From DASPJR01 sp035628505 (GTDB lineage Bacteria; Planctomycetota; SZUA-567; H5-PLA8), in assembly GCA_035628505.1 (NCBI GenBank), contig DASPJR010000047.1:1-32095 (forward strand): a stretch of 32,095 bases of DNA, given 5' to 3'. The position numbers were made by a program, and so were the translations under genes. Positions 1 to 6,813 of the stretch are shown in pieces. The notes under the pieces were generated by a model. It had not been told where the DNA came from and did no database searches. It saw only the letters and a program-made list of their open reading frames with translations. How positions within the stretch are numbered: position 1 is the stretch's first letter; every line of letters starts with the position of its first letter.

Positions 1-431
1 ACACCATAGCGGTCGGCCTGGCGCCAGACCGTTTCGGACTGGGCTTCAACGCCGTCCACGCCGGAGAAGACGACGATTGCGCCGTCGAGCACGCGCAGGG
101 AGCGTTCGACCTCGGCCGTAAAGTCCACGTGGCCGGGAGTGTCGATGAGATTGATGTCGAATTTTTTATTGAGCTTGTTGCAGAACCAATCGCAGGACGT
201 GGCCGCTGCGGTGATCGTGATGCCGCGGGCCTGTTCTTCAGGGTCGTAATCCATGACGGCGGTGCCTTCATGCACTTCGCCCATCTTGTGCTCTTTGCCC
301 GTGTAATAGAGGATGCGCTCGGAGAACGTGGTCTTGCCGGCATCGATGTGCGCGGTCACGCCGATGTTGCGCAGATTTAGAATGTGTGTATTGATGGCCT
401 TCTCGACCGCTTCCGGATTAGGCATGATCAT
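1..431 (-). CDS. fusA: Elongation factor G, N-terminal part (cut by window edge)
   Basis: Translational GTPase that drives ribosomal translocation in the cytoplasm. About 143 N-terminal residues are visible, all within the G domain. They include the P-loop AHIDAGKTT near residue 30, a switch-I segment with RGITIT, and the G3 motif DTPGHVDF. It is the third gene of the str operon, behind rpsL and rpsG, which fits fusA. Two in-frame ATG codons lie six bases apart (431 and 425). I chose the upstream one because a GGGA sequence sits five bases before it; the downstream one is equally possible. The switch-I region reads VMDYDPEEQARG, whereas many EF-Gs have a Trp or Phe after MD, so a divergent EF-G form is possible. 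The remaining domains lie outside the window. Confidence 0.95.
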   Translation of the reverse strand, partial: MIMPNPEAVEKAINTHILNLRNIGVTAHIDAGKTTFSERILYYTGKEHKMGEVHEGTAVMDYDPEEQARGITITAAATSCDWFCNKLNKKFDINLIDTPGHVDFTAEVERSLRVLDGAIVVFSGVDGVEAQSETVWRQADRYG

Positions 432-496
432 GTTTGTCCCGTCTCTGTTCTTCGTCCGGCTTGGCCAGACACCCTTAAATTCAAAGAGCACAACAC

Positions 497-529
497 AAAA
501 AAAGTCCAGCGCCGGAACATTCCCGGCGC
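497..529 (-). terminator. Terminator-like hairpin between rpsG and fusA
   Basis: On the minus strand a perfect 7-bp GCGCCGG/CCGGCGC stem with a 7-base loop is followed, after five bases, by seven T residues (plus-strand A run 497-503). It lies in the 253-bp gap between rpsG and fusA, so it could act as a partial terminator or attenuator that lowers fusA expression relative to the ribosomal protein genes. I saw no convincing promoter between it and fusA. The rest of the gap (530-684) holds nothing I recognise. Confidence 0.55.
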
Positions 530-684
530 ATTTAAACTCACGTCCTTCGTCGCTCAGTATGGGGTTAACAGGGCAATGCCAGTGACCCGAAGGCGGAGAC
601 TATGCGATTTCAGCTCTGCATCTTTCGCACATCACTCCCGGATCTGAAAACCACCTCAGCACTGCCTGAGCGAATTGAATCTTC

Positions 685-1218
685 TTACCACGCGTAATGG
701 GCAAAGGCTTTATTGGCCTCGGCCATCTTGTGTGTATTTTCGCGCTTGGTGATGGCGGCGCCTTCCTTCTTGAACGCGTCGAGCAACTCCGTGGCCAGTC
801 GTTCTGCCATCGGGCGCCCCTTCTTTGCACGCGACGCTTCAAGCAGCCAGCGAATTGACAGGCTCTGCGCACGCTTGCGGTTCACTTCGACCGGCACCTG
901 GTAGGTGGCGCCGCCGACGCGCTTGGATTTCACTTCGACGACCGGCTTGACGTTGTTCACGGCCGTGGTGAAGACTTCCATCGGGTTGCCGTTGGTCTTC
1001 TCGGCCACCAGCTTCATGGCATCATAGAAGACTGCCTGACTGGTCGACTTCTTACCCTTGCGCATCATGCAGTTGATGAACTTGCTGACGAGCAGGTCAT
1101 TGAAGCGGGCGTCGGGCTTCAGGCCGCGTCCGGTTACACGCGGGCGCTCCGGCAGAGCCGGAATCTGGTTCTGAGTCTCCATGCGCGTCTTGCGCGATGT
1201 CTTGGGTTTCTTGGCCAT
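685..1218 (-). CDS. rpsG: 30S ribosomal protein S7
   Basis: Primary 16S rRNA-binding protein that nucleates assembly of the small-subunit head. The 177-residue product contains the S7 core: KFINCMMRKGKKS near residues 46-58, NNVKPVVEVKSKRVGGATYQ in the middle, RAKKGRPMAERLATELLDA, and an AHYAW C-terminus. Typical bacterial S7 has about 156 residues. Here about 20 extra, Lys/Arg/Gln-rich residues precede the core. The start at 1218 is supported by GAGGA a few bases upstream, so the extension is probably real; an internal ATG at codon 13 is the alternative. It is the middle gene of the str operon, 107 bp after rpsL and 253 bp before fusA. Confidence 0.97.
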   Translation of the reverse strand: MAKKPKTSRKTRMETQNQIPALPERPRVTGRGLKPDARFNDLLVSKFINCMMRKGKKSTSQAVFYDAMKLVAEKTNGNPMEVFTTAVNNVKPVVEVKSKRVGGATYQVPVEVNRKRAQSLSIRWLLEASRAKKGRPMAERLATELLDAFKKEGAAITKRENTHKMAEANKAFAHYAW

Positions 1219-1308
1219 GTGTTCCTCTGATCCGTTCTAAACTCTGTCTGTCTATCTCGTTACGCCTGAGCGCCGAGAACGTCTGCGGCGGCTCTCAAAT
1301 TTGTCCAC

Positions 1309-1327
1309 AAACGCACATGGTGCGTTT
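1309..1327 (-). other. Perfect hairpin overlapping the rpsL stop codon
   Basis: An 8-bp perfect inverted repeat, AAACGCAC/GTGCGTTT, with a three-base loop overlaps the rpsL stop codon at 1326-1328. No T run follows on the minus strand, so it is not a classic terminator. An RNA-processing or mRNA-stability element between rpsL and rpsG is possible. Confidence 0.4.
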
Positions 1328-1697
1328 ACTTGGCCCGCTTGGCGCCGTACTTTGAGCGCGACTGCTTACGGTCCTGCACGCCCTGACAGTCATACACGCC
1401 GCGGACGATGTGGTAACGCACACCCGGAAGGTCCTTCACGCGGCCGCCGCGGACAAGAACAATCGAGTGTTCCTGAAGATTGTGTCCTTCGCCGGGGATG
1501 TAAACCGTCACTTCCTTGCCGTTGCTGAGGCGCACGCGCGCGATTTTGCGCAGCGCTGAATTGGGCTTCTTGGGGGTCATTGTCTTGACCGCCAGACAAA
1601 CGCCCTTTTTAAAGGGGTTGGCCTCAAGCACCGGGCTCTTGGACTTGCTCTTCTGCTCTACGCGCTCGCGTCGGCACAGCTGATTGATCGTCGGCAT
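1326..1697 (-). CDS. rpsL: 30S ribosomal protein S12
   Basis: Decoding-centre protein of the 30S subunit and classical site of streptomycin-resistance mutations. The 123-residue length is normal. The universal start MPTINQL is followed by TPKKPNSALRK at residues 41-51, then GEGHNLQEHS and RGGRVKDLPGVRYH. The decoding-site lysines (in PKKPNS and RVKDLPG) are those of a streptomycin-sensitive wild type. The C-terminus RKQSRSKYG is canonical. It is the first gene of the str operon, preceded by a leader of about 110 bases carrying a terminator-like hairpin. The Shine-Dalgarno match is weak (AGGG about 12 bases upstream), but the conserved N-terminus fixes the start. Confidence 0.98.
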   Translation of the reverse strand: MPTINQLCRRERVEQKSKSKSPVLEANPFKKGVCLAVKTMTPKKPNSALRKIARVRLSNGKEVTVYIPGEGHNLQEHSIVLVRGGRVKDLPGVRYHIVRGVYDCQGVQDRKQSRSKYGAKRAK

Positions 1698-1714
1698 TCT
1701 GCAAAGGCCCTAAC

Positions 1715-1748
1715 AAAAAAAAGACCAGCCACCAACATCTGTGGGGTC
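1715..1748 (-). terminator. Terminator-like hairpin in the str operon leader
   Basis: Read on the minus strand, GACC-CCAC, an 8-base loop and GTGG-(CT)-GGTC form an 8-bp stem with a 2-base bulge. It is followed directly by eight T residues (plus-strand A run 1715-1722). It sits downstream of the predicted promoter and 18 bases before rpsL, so it could be a transcription attenuator for the operon. No upstream minus-strand gene is visible for it to terminate. Confidence 0.55.
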
Positions 1749-1812
1749 TGAACCGGAACGTCTATTCACGAGCAGATTTCGCGTGTGCGTCCTCTGCCTT
1801 TTGGGAGAGATA

Positions 1813-1840
1813 TGAATAATGGATAACTGCCACAGGTCAA
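1813..1840 (-). promoter_or_regulatory. Predicted sigma70-type promoter of the str operon
   Basis: On the minus strand TTGACC (1840-1835) is followed by a 16-base spacer and TATTCA (1818-1813), a good match to -35/-10 consensus. It points towards rpsL, whose start lies about 115 bases downstream. The remaining divergent gap up to 1933 holds only the leader of the plus-strand esterase gene. Confidence 0.5.
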
Positions 1841-1933
1841 GCACAATCTACCGAAATGGGCGTAAAAAATTGCACCTCTGTCAGATTTCAAAGGTACTCA
1901 TTCTGTTCTCTCCTTAATAAGGAGCACCTTTCG

Positions 1934-3298
1934 ATGTCCGTTCTCCGCTGCCTGCTCGTCGTTGCTTCGGTTGTGGCCGCTTCAGCGCAGGCCGAACTTA
2001 AACTGCCGCCAATCTTCGCGGATCATATGGTCGTCCAGCGAGACACGCCAGTACCCATCTGGGGTCGCGCGGCCCCGAACGAAAAACTTGTTATTGCGCT
2101 CGGCGAGCGGCGTTGCGAAACCGCGGCTGACGCCAGTGGTGCGTGGCGCGCGGAGATTCCAGCCACCCCGGCCGGTGGGCCGTTTAAACTCACGATCACC
2201 GCCAGCACTTCGACGTTGACCCTCGAGGATGTGCTCGTCGGCGAAGTGTGGTTCTGCGGCGGCCAGTCCAACATGGAGTTCAAGCTTCCCAGCGCGCTCA
2301 ACGGCGACAAAGAGGCGGCCGAGGCAGATTTTCCGCAAATCCGCACCTTTAACGTCGACAAAGTCATCGCGCCCACGCCGCAGGAGGAAGCGAAAGGCAA
2401 ATGGTTCGTATGCTCGCCGGCGAACGCGAAGGAATTCTCCGCGGTGGCGTATTTCTTCGCCCGCGAGATTTATGCGTCGACGAAAGTGCCCATCGGACTG
2501 ATTCACGCGTCCGCCGGCTGGACGCCGGCCGAGGCCTGGATGCCGCGTGATGCGCTGATGGCTCAGCCGGAACTGCGTTACATCGCCGAACGCTGGGATG
2601 GCATCGAGAGCACGTTCGAAAGCCGCACGCGTCAGCACGCTCGGCAGATGGAAGTTTGGAAGAAAGCTGCCGAGAAGGCGAAAGCTGAGGGAAAACCGGA
2701 ACCGGGAAAGCCGGCGGCGCCTCCGGATCCGAAATTTCTGCATCGTGCCAGCGGGCTCTACAATGGATCGGTGTACCCGCTCACGCGCTACGCCCTGCGC
2801 GGCGTCATTTTTTATCAGGGCGAAACCAACGAAGTCCGCGGCATGCAGTATCGGCGCCTGTTTCCCGCATTGATCCAGGGCTGGCGCAAAGCCTGGAACA
2901 AGGAACTGCCGTTCTTTTACGTGCAGCTCGCGAATGTGCTGCCGCCGGATCCCGAGCCGAGCGAAAGCGAATGGGCGGAGCTGCGCGAATCGCAATTGCT
3001 GAGCTTGAACATGCCTCACACAGGCATGGCTGTGGCGATTGACATCGGCGAAGCCAACGACGTACATCCGAAGAACAAGCAGGACGTCGGCAAACGATTG
3101 TCACTGTGGGCCGAAACAAAGTGTACGGCGAAGCCATCGAGTTCTCGGGCCCGCTCTATAAGTCGTTCACGCTCGAAGGCGCGAAAGTACGCATCGCGTT
3201 TAACTACGCCAGAGGCCTGGCCGCCAAAGACGGCGCGGAGCTCAAGGGCTTTGCAATCGCGGGCGAAGACCGGCGTTTCTACGCGGCTCAAGCGCTGA
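1934..3298 (+). CDS. Sialate O-acetylesterase-like secreted esterase, frame broken near its 3' end
   Basis: SASA/DUF303-family carbohydrate esterase, a family that removes O-acetyl groups from sialic acids or other sugars in the periplasm or outside the cell. I start at 1934 because AAGGAG lies nine bases upstream and a clean signal peptide follows (MSVLRCLLVVASVVAASAQA); an in-frame ATG at 1856 would place 26 residues ahead of it. The catalytic block GQSNM has its nucleophile at S112, and the second block has D376 and H378 in DVHP. Homology stops near base 3118; the last ~60 codons are a low-complexity Ser/Arg run typical of out-of-frame reading. The true C-terminus continues in the next frame to 3492. 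One added base in the A run 3118-3120 would restore a 519-residue protein, so this is either a sequencing error or a recent pseudogene. Confidence 0.85.
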   Translation: MSVLRCLLVVASVVAASAQAELKLPPIFADHMVVQRDTPVPIWGRAAPNEKLVIALGERRCETAADASGAWRAEIPATPAGGPFKLTITASTSTLTLEDVLVGEVWFCGGQSNMEFKLPSALNGDKEAAEADFPQIRTFNVDKVIAPTPQEEAKGKWFVCSPANAKEFSAVAYFFAREIYASTKVPIGLIHASAGWTPAEAWMPRDALMAQPELRYIAERWDGIESTFESRTRQHARQMEVWKKAAEKAKAEGKPEPGKPAAPPDPKFLHRASGLYNGSVYPLTRYALRGVIFYQGETNEVRGMQYRRLFPALIQGWRKAWNKELPFFYVQLANVLPPDPEPSESEWAELRESQLLSLNMPHTGMAVAIDIGEANDVHPKNKQDVGKRLSLWAETKCTAKPSSSRARSISRSRSKARKYASRLTTPEAWPPKTARSSRALQSRAKTGVSTRLKR

Positions 3299-3492
3299 TC
3301 GAAGGCGAGAACGTCATTGTCTTCAGCGACAAAGTGCCAAAGCCGTTCGCGGTGCGCTACGCCTGGGCGAACAATCCTGAAGGCTGCAATCTGACGAACG
3401 CGACAAAGCTTCCCGCCTCACCATTCCGCACCGACACTTGGCCCGGGAAGACCTCGGGCTATACAACACTCACGATTGATACAATGCATTGA
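3121..3492 (+). pseudogene. C-terminal fragment of the frameshifted sialate O-acetylesterase
   Basis: This frame encodes the natural C-terminus of the preceding esterase. Directly after the break it reads VYGEAIEFSGPLYKS, the usual continuation after the DVHP block in this family, and it ends as a beta-rich tail with RYAWANNPEGCNL and an LPASPFRTDTW motif. An ATG at 3106 exists in this frame, but it precedes the conserved part and has no ribosome-binding site, so I do not regard this as a separate gene. Both halves are well preserved with no further stops, which suggests the break is very recent or artefactual. Confidence 0.8.
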
Positions 3493-3604
3493 TTGATCGC
3501 ATGCATCCTGCCCGCGTTGAAGATAGTACGGGCATCACTGGCACCCACGCTCGTGCTGCGTAGAATGGCGCGCTCAACCTTAGATAAGGAGAGTCCCCTA
3601 CCCC

Positions 3605-4783
3605 ATGCGCGTCGACACGCCTTACGCCAACCAGATCCGCTCGGCCTTCGAGTTCTCTCAGAAACAGGTGCGCAATCTCATCGAGAAGCATCCGGATTAC
3701 TATCCGATGTACACCGTTAATGGGAAGTGGAAGCATGACGGTGAAAAGTGGACGCATTGGTGCGATGGCTTCCTCGGCGGACAGATGTGGGTCTTCTATC
3801 AGCACACGCGCGAAGAATACTGGCTGAAGAACGCCGTACGCTACTCGCAGCCGCTTGAACCACGCCAGCACGACCGCGACGTTCATGACCTGGGCTTCAT
3901 TTTTATCAGCACCTACCTGCGCTGGCTCAATGCGCTGCGGCCGGGCATGTCAGACGTGGCCATCCTTAAAGGAGACTTGCGCGCCACCGCGCAGCACCTC
4001 GACGACGTGCTCATTCAGGCGGGCACAACCTTAAGCCTGCGCTTTAAAGAAAAAGGCCAATACCTGCGCAGCTTCGTGGAAGACGCCTCGCTGTTCGTCG
4101 ACATCATGATGAACGTCGGCATCATATTTTACGCCGCGCAGAAGCAGCACGAGCGCGGCAAAGACAAGGAAGCGCGCGAACTTCTGCGCATCGCCAATAA
4201 CCACTGCCGCACTTCGATGCGCTACCTTATCCGCGGCGACGGCTCGACCGCGCATGAAGCGATGTTCAATCTCGAAACAGGCGAATGCCTGAAACAGACC
4301 ACGCATCAGGGCTTCCGCGGCGATTCCTGCTGGTCGCGCGGCCTGGCCTGGGCGCTGTATGGATTCTGCACCGCGTACCAGTTCACCGGCAACAGCGCCT
4401 TCCTGGATGCCAGCGAAGCCTGCGCGCGCTATTACATGCAGCACACGCCGCTTCTGATTCCGCCGTGGGATTACGACGCGCTCCCGCTCGAATCGCGCAA
4501 GCTCGAAGACAGCTCGGCCGCAGCGATTGTGGCATCGGGCCTCTTCAATCTTTCGCAGAATTCAGCGAGCTACGAGAAGCGAACGCTCTACCGGCAGTAC
4601 TTCCGCCAGATGATGTTCGCGCTGACCACGGACAAGTACCTCGGTCGCGAGCCAGGTTACGAAGGGATCCTCAAGCACGGCGTTTATCACATCCACAAAA
4701 AGCTGGGCGTGGATGAATCGGTGATGTGGGGCGAATACTTCTTCGTTGAAGCGCTGTCGAAGGCGCTATCGGAAACTGAATAA
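3605..4783 (+). CDS. GH88-family unsaturated glycuronyl hydrolase
   Basis: Removes the 4,5-unsaturated uronic acid left at the non-reducing end of oligosaccharides by polysaccharide lyases acting on glycosaminoglycans, gellan or related polymers. The 392-residue product has the expected size of a GH88 (alpha/alpha)6 barrel. D95 in the HDLGF segment and D166 in FVDIMMN match the two catalytic aspartates of characterised unsaturated glucuronyl hydrolases. QGFRGDSCWSRGLAW and LEDSSAAAI are also family hallmarks. No signal peptide is visible, so it is probably cytoplasmic, acting on imported oligosaccharides. AAGGAG lies about 13 bases upstream, a long spacing. It follows the esterase by 112 bp on the same strand and may share its transcript; the gap shows nothing else. 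Confidence 0.92.
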   Translation: MRVDTPYANQIRSAFEFSQKQVRNLIEKHPDYYPMYTVNGKWKHDGEKWTHWCDGFLGGQMWVFYQHTREEYWLKNAVRYSQPLEPRQHDRDVHDLGFIFISTYLRWLNALRPGMSDVAILKGDLRATAQHLDDVLIQAGTTLSLRFKEKGQYLRSFVEDASLFVDIMMNVGIIFYAAQKQHERGKDKEARELLRIANNHCRTSMRYLIRGDGSTAHEAMFNLETGECLKQTTHQGFRGDSCWSRGLAWALYGFCTAYQFTGNSAFLDASEACARYYMQHTPLLIPPWDYDALPLESRKLEDSSAAAIVASGLFNLSQNSASYEKRTLYRQYFRQMMFALTTDKYLGREPGYEGILKHGVYHIHKKLGVDESVMWGEYFFVEALSKALSETE

Positions 4784-4796
4784 TGCATGTCCATTG

Positions 4797-4934
4797 ATGC
4801 ATGATGCATAATGCATAAGCGGTTTGCGTGCCGGAGTGTGAACGCTTTCTCGAACTCTGCCACCTGCACTTGCTGTTGGGTTCAACCCCGGCGGAGTTGC
4901 AGATTGGCCCTTATGCATCATGCATTATGCATTA
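4797..4934 (+). repeat. ATGCAT-triplet inverted-repeat element
   Basis: Three ATGCAT palindromes separated by single bases (4797-4816) are followed by AAG. The same triplet occurs inverted at 4913-4932, preceded by CTT. Aligned as inverted repeats the arms differ at only a few bases. Inside the roughly 95-base interior a second pair, AACTCTGCC (4853-4861) and GGCGGAGTT (4890-4898), is complementary with one mismatch. The inner GGGTT/AACCC pair (4878-4888) is also complementary, so the whole unit could fold as one long interrupted stem. It fills most of the gap before the LigD-like gene. It resembles a small non-coding palindromic element; no transposase or target duplication is visible. Confidence 0.6.
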
Positions 4935-4976
4935 TTAAGGCTTCACCTTTGCATAAGCTCAGCACGGAGGTGTCGC

Positions 4977-5702
4977 GTGGCCAAAGTTTCACCGCACAAC
5001 CGTCTCAAGGCTTATCGCGAGAAGCGCGACTTCACCAAATCGCCCGAACCCACCGGAAGCGAGCGGCTGAAGGAGAAGAAAAAGTCGAAGCGCGAGCTCT
5101 TCTTCTGCGTGCAGAAACATCTTGCCAGCCATCTGCATTACGATTTCAGATTGGAACACGCCGGCGCGCTGCTCAGCTGGGCCGTGCCAAAAGGGCCATC
5201 CCTGAACCCAAAAGATAAGCGGCTGGCTATGCGCGTCGAAGATCATCCGCTCGATTATGGCGAGTTCGAAGGCGTCATACCTGAAGGCTACGGCGCCGGC
5301 ATTGTGATGCTCTGGGACCAGGGCACGTGGGAGCCTCAGAGCGACGACGTCGACGCGGCGCTCGCCAAAGGCGAACTGAAATTCAAGCTCAACGGCGTGA
5401 AACTGAAAGGCTCATGGGTTCTTGTCCGGACTGGCGGCCGCGATCCCGAGAGCCGCAGTTGGCTGCTGATCAAGCAAAGCGATGACTGGTCCGGCGACCT
5501 CGACATCACGAGCTTTGCGCCGCTGAGCGTCAAATCCAACGGCGACTTCGCGAACATTCTCGCCAGCGAAAACCCGCAGATCTGGGAATCACATCGGCCG
5601 GCAAAAGGCGGCGCGACCGGCGCGATGCTGCAGGAGATTATTGAGCAGGCGGCGGCGTTGAAAGCAAAACAGTCTCGCGGCCGTCGCGCGAAGGTCAGGT
5701 AA
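4977..5702 (+). CDS. Stand-alone DNA ligase D 3'-phosphoesterase domain protein
   Basis: Homologous to the N-terminal phosphoesterase module of LigD, a metal-dependent enzyme that cleans 3'-phosphate or 3'-ribonucleotide ends during bacterial non-homologous end joining. I chose GTG at 4977 because GGAGG sits six bases upstream and the family N-terminus (AKVSPHNRLKAYREKRDF) begins there. In the resulting 241-residue protein H48, H54, D56, R58, H90 and Y94 match the active-site residues H42, H48, D50, R52, H84 and Y88 described for Pseudomonas LigD, with constant spacing. The EDHPLDYGEFEGVIPEGYGAG block is intact. A tail of about 60 residues, rich in Ala/Lys/Arg, follows the domain. Neither ligase, polymerase nor Ku is present nearby, so it acts as a separate polypeptide or in another repair route. 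Confidence 0.93.
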   Translation: MAKVSPHNRLKAYREKRDFTKSPEPTGSERLKEKKKSKRELFFCVQKHLASHLHYDFRLEHAGALLSWAVPKGPSLNPKDKRLAMRVEDHPLDYGEFEGVIPEGYGAGIVMLWDQGTWEPQSDDVDAALAKGELKFKLNGVKLKGSWVLVRTGGRDPESRSWLLIKQSDDWSGDLDITSFAPLSVKSNGDFANILASENPQIWESHRPAKGGATGAMLQEIIEQAAALKAKQSRGRRAKVR

Positions 5703-5825
5703 CAACTTCAACGCAGAGGCGCAGAGAACGCCGAGAGCGCAGAGATTTCTATCGAGCGAGTAACAAGAACCTTTAAAGTATCTCTGCAAACTCTGCGCTC
5801 TCGGCGTCTCTGCGTTGAAGTCGTT
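5701..5825 (+). repeat. Long inverted repeat of CGCAGAG type
   Basis: The left arm (5705-5744) and right arm (5791-5821) are perfect complements over 14 and 17 bp, apart from nine extra bases (5719-5727) in the left arm. The arms are built from repeated CGCAGAG units and enclose a 46-base spacer. The element begins at the stop codon of the phosphoesterase gene and ends 16 bp before the glycosylase gene. It would form a strong RNA hairpin that could terminate or protect transcripts. The self-similar units suggest a dispersed intergenic repeat family. Confidence 0.7.
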
Positions 5826-5840
5826 AATAGGTGTTCCTCA

Positions 5841-6770
5841 ATGCCCGAACTTCCCGACATCACCGCCTACATCGACGCGCTTGAAAAACGCGTGTTGAAT
5901 CAGCCGCTTGAGAAAGTGCGCATTTCCAGTCCGTTTCTGCTGCGCTCGTTTGATCCGCCGATCAGCCAGGCCGAAGGAAAGACTGTTCGCGAGCTGCGCC
6001 GGCTGGGTAAGCGCATCGTCTTTGTGCTCGACGATAATCTCTTCCTCGTGCTGCATCTGATGATCGCCGGACGACTGCACTGGAAGCACAAGGGCGCGGC
6101 AATCACAGGCAAGATTGGCCTGGCGGCGTTCGATTTCCCGTCCGGCACGCTTCTGCTCACGGAGGCAAGCACCAGAAAACGCGCATCGCTGTACCTCGTG
6201 CGCGGCGAGAACGCGCTCGCCGAGCACCAGCCAGGCGGATTGGAACTGCTCGACCGCAAAAACACCCTGAAGGCTTTTCGTGACGCGCTGCTGAAAGAGA
6301 ACCGCACGCTCAAGCGCGCGCTGACAGACCCGCATCTGTTCAGCGGCATCGGCAACGCGTACAGCGATGAGATCCTGCATCGCGCGAAGCTTTCTCCTGT
6401 GACATGGACAACGCGCCTGAACGAGGAGGAAATCAAGCGGCTGCATGAGGCCACACGCGCGGTCATGCGTGAATGGATCGAGCGCCTGCGCGAGCAGACC
6501 GGCGCAGGCTTTCCTGAAAACGTGACGGCTTTCCGGCCTGAGATGGCGGTGCACGGGAAATTTGGAAAACCCTGCCCCGTCTGCGGCACGCCGGTGCAGC
6601 GCATTGTCTACGCAGAGAACGAGGCCAATTACTGCCCTGCCTGTCAGACCGAGGGCAGGCTGCTGGCCGACCGCTCGCTATCCCGGCTTCTCAAAAGCGA
6701 TTGGCCGCGCACGCTTGAGGAACTGGAAGAGAAAAAAGCTGCGATGCGGCCCACAAAGGAAAAGCGCTAA
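5841..6770 (+). CDS. Fpg/Nei-family DNA glycosylase (formamidopyrimidine-DNA glycosylase type)
   Basis: Base-excision repair glycosylase/AP lyase that removes oxidised bases. The N-terminal MPELPDI supplies the catalytic P2 and E3. K57 in LGKRI matches the conserved lysine of the Fpg domain. The helix-two-turns-helix has GIGNAYSDEIL (169-179). A C-terminal zinc finger uses C245, C248, C265 and C268. The protein has 309 residues, longer than the usual ~270, because about 40 residues follow the finger. The finger loop reads YAENEANYCPACQ, so the arginine normally found there, which inserts into the lesion site in Fpg, is not evident. This points to a variant subfamily with possibly different substrate preference. 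It follows the phosphoesterase gene on the same strand, making a two-gene DNA repair patch separated by an inverted repeat. Confidence 0.92.
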   Translation: MPELPDITAYIDALEKRVLNQPLEKVRISSPFLLRSFDPPISQAEGKTVRELRRLGKRIVFVLDDNLFLVLHLMIAGRLHWKHKGAAITGKIGLAAFDFPSGTLLLTEASTRKRASLYLVRGENALAEHQPGGLELLDRKNTLKAFRDALLKENRTLKRALTDPHLFSGIGNAYSDEILHRAKLSPVTWTTRLNEEEIKRLHEATRAVMREWIERLREQTGAGFPENVTAFRPEMAVHGKFGKPCPVCGTPVQRIVYAENEANYCPACQTEGRLLADRSLSRLLKSDWPRTLEELEEKKAAMRPTKEKR

Positions 6771-6778
6771 TTTATCCA

Positions 6779-6806
6779 TTGACACTGGTGAGTGTTTACT
6801 TACATT
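6779..6806 (+). promoter_or_regulatory. Promoter of the TetR gene, possibly leaderless
   Basis: TTGACA at 6779-6784, a 16-base spacer and TACATT at 6801-6806 form a good sigma70-type promoter. Transcription would begin around 6812-6814, right at the GTG start of the regulator gene, and no Shine-Dalgarno sequence precedes that GTG. The message may therefore be leaderless. The operator-like palindrome lies inside the spacer and touches the -10 element. Confidence 0.55.
6788..6803 (+). promoter_or_regulatory. TetR-type operator-like palindrome, site 1
   Basis: The sequence GTGAGTGTTTACTTAC is an imperfect palindrome (half-sites GTnAGT and ACTnAC around four bases). Its reverse complement matches the site at 7516-7531 at 13 of 16 positions. 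Lying between the -35 and -10 elements of the regulator's own promoter, it would allow autorepression. Confidence 0.6.
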
Positions 6807-6813
6807 TTCCCGG

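Noticed and set aside
3116..3122. Programmed ribosomal frameshift in the esterase gene
   Set aside because: The codon pair at the break does not form an X-XXY-YYZ slippery heptamer and no obvious downstream stem was found; a deletion in the A run is simpler.
4830..4900. Possible tRNA-like segment (GGGTTCAACCCC resembling a T-arm)
   Set aside because: No 7-bp acceptor stem, D-arm or anticodon arm can be fitted at the right distances; the match is explained by the inner palindrome of the repeat element.
6562..6813. Longer N-terminus for the TetR protein overlapping the glycosylase gene
   Set aside because: The added residues are an out-of-frame reading of the glycosylase finger, and a promoter lies between the two genes.
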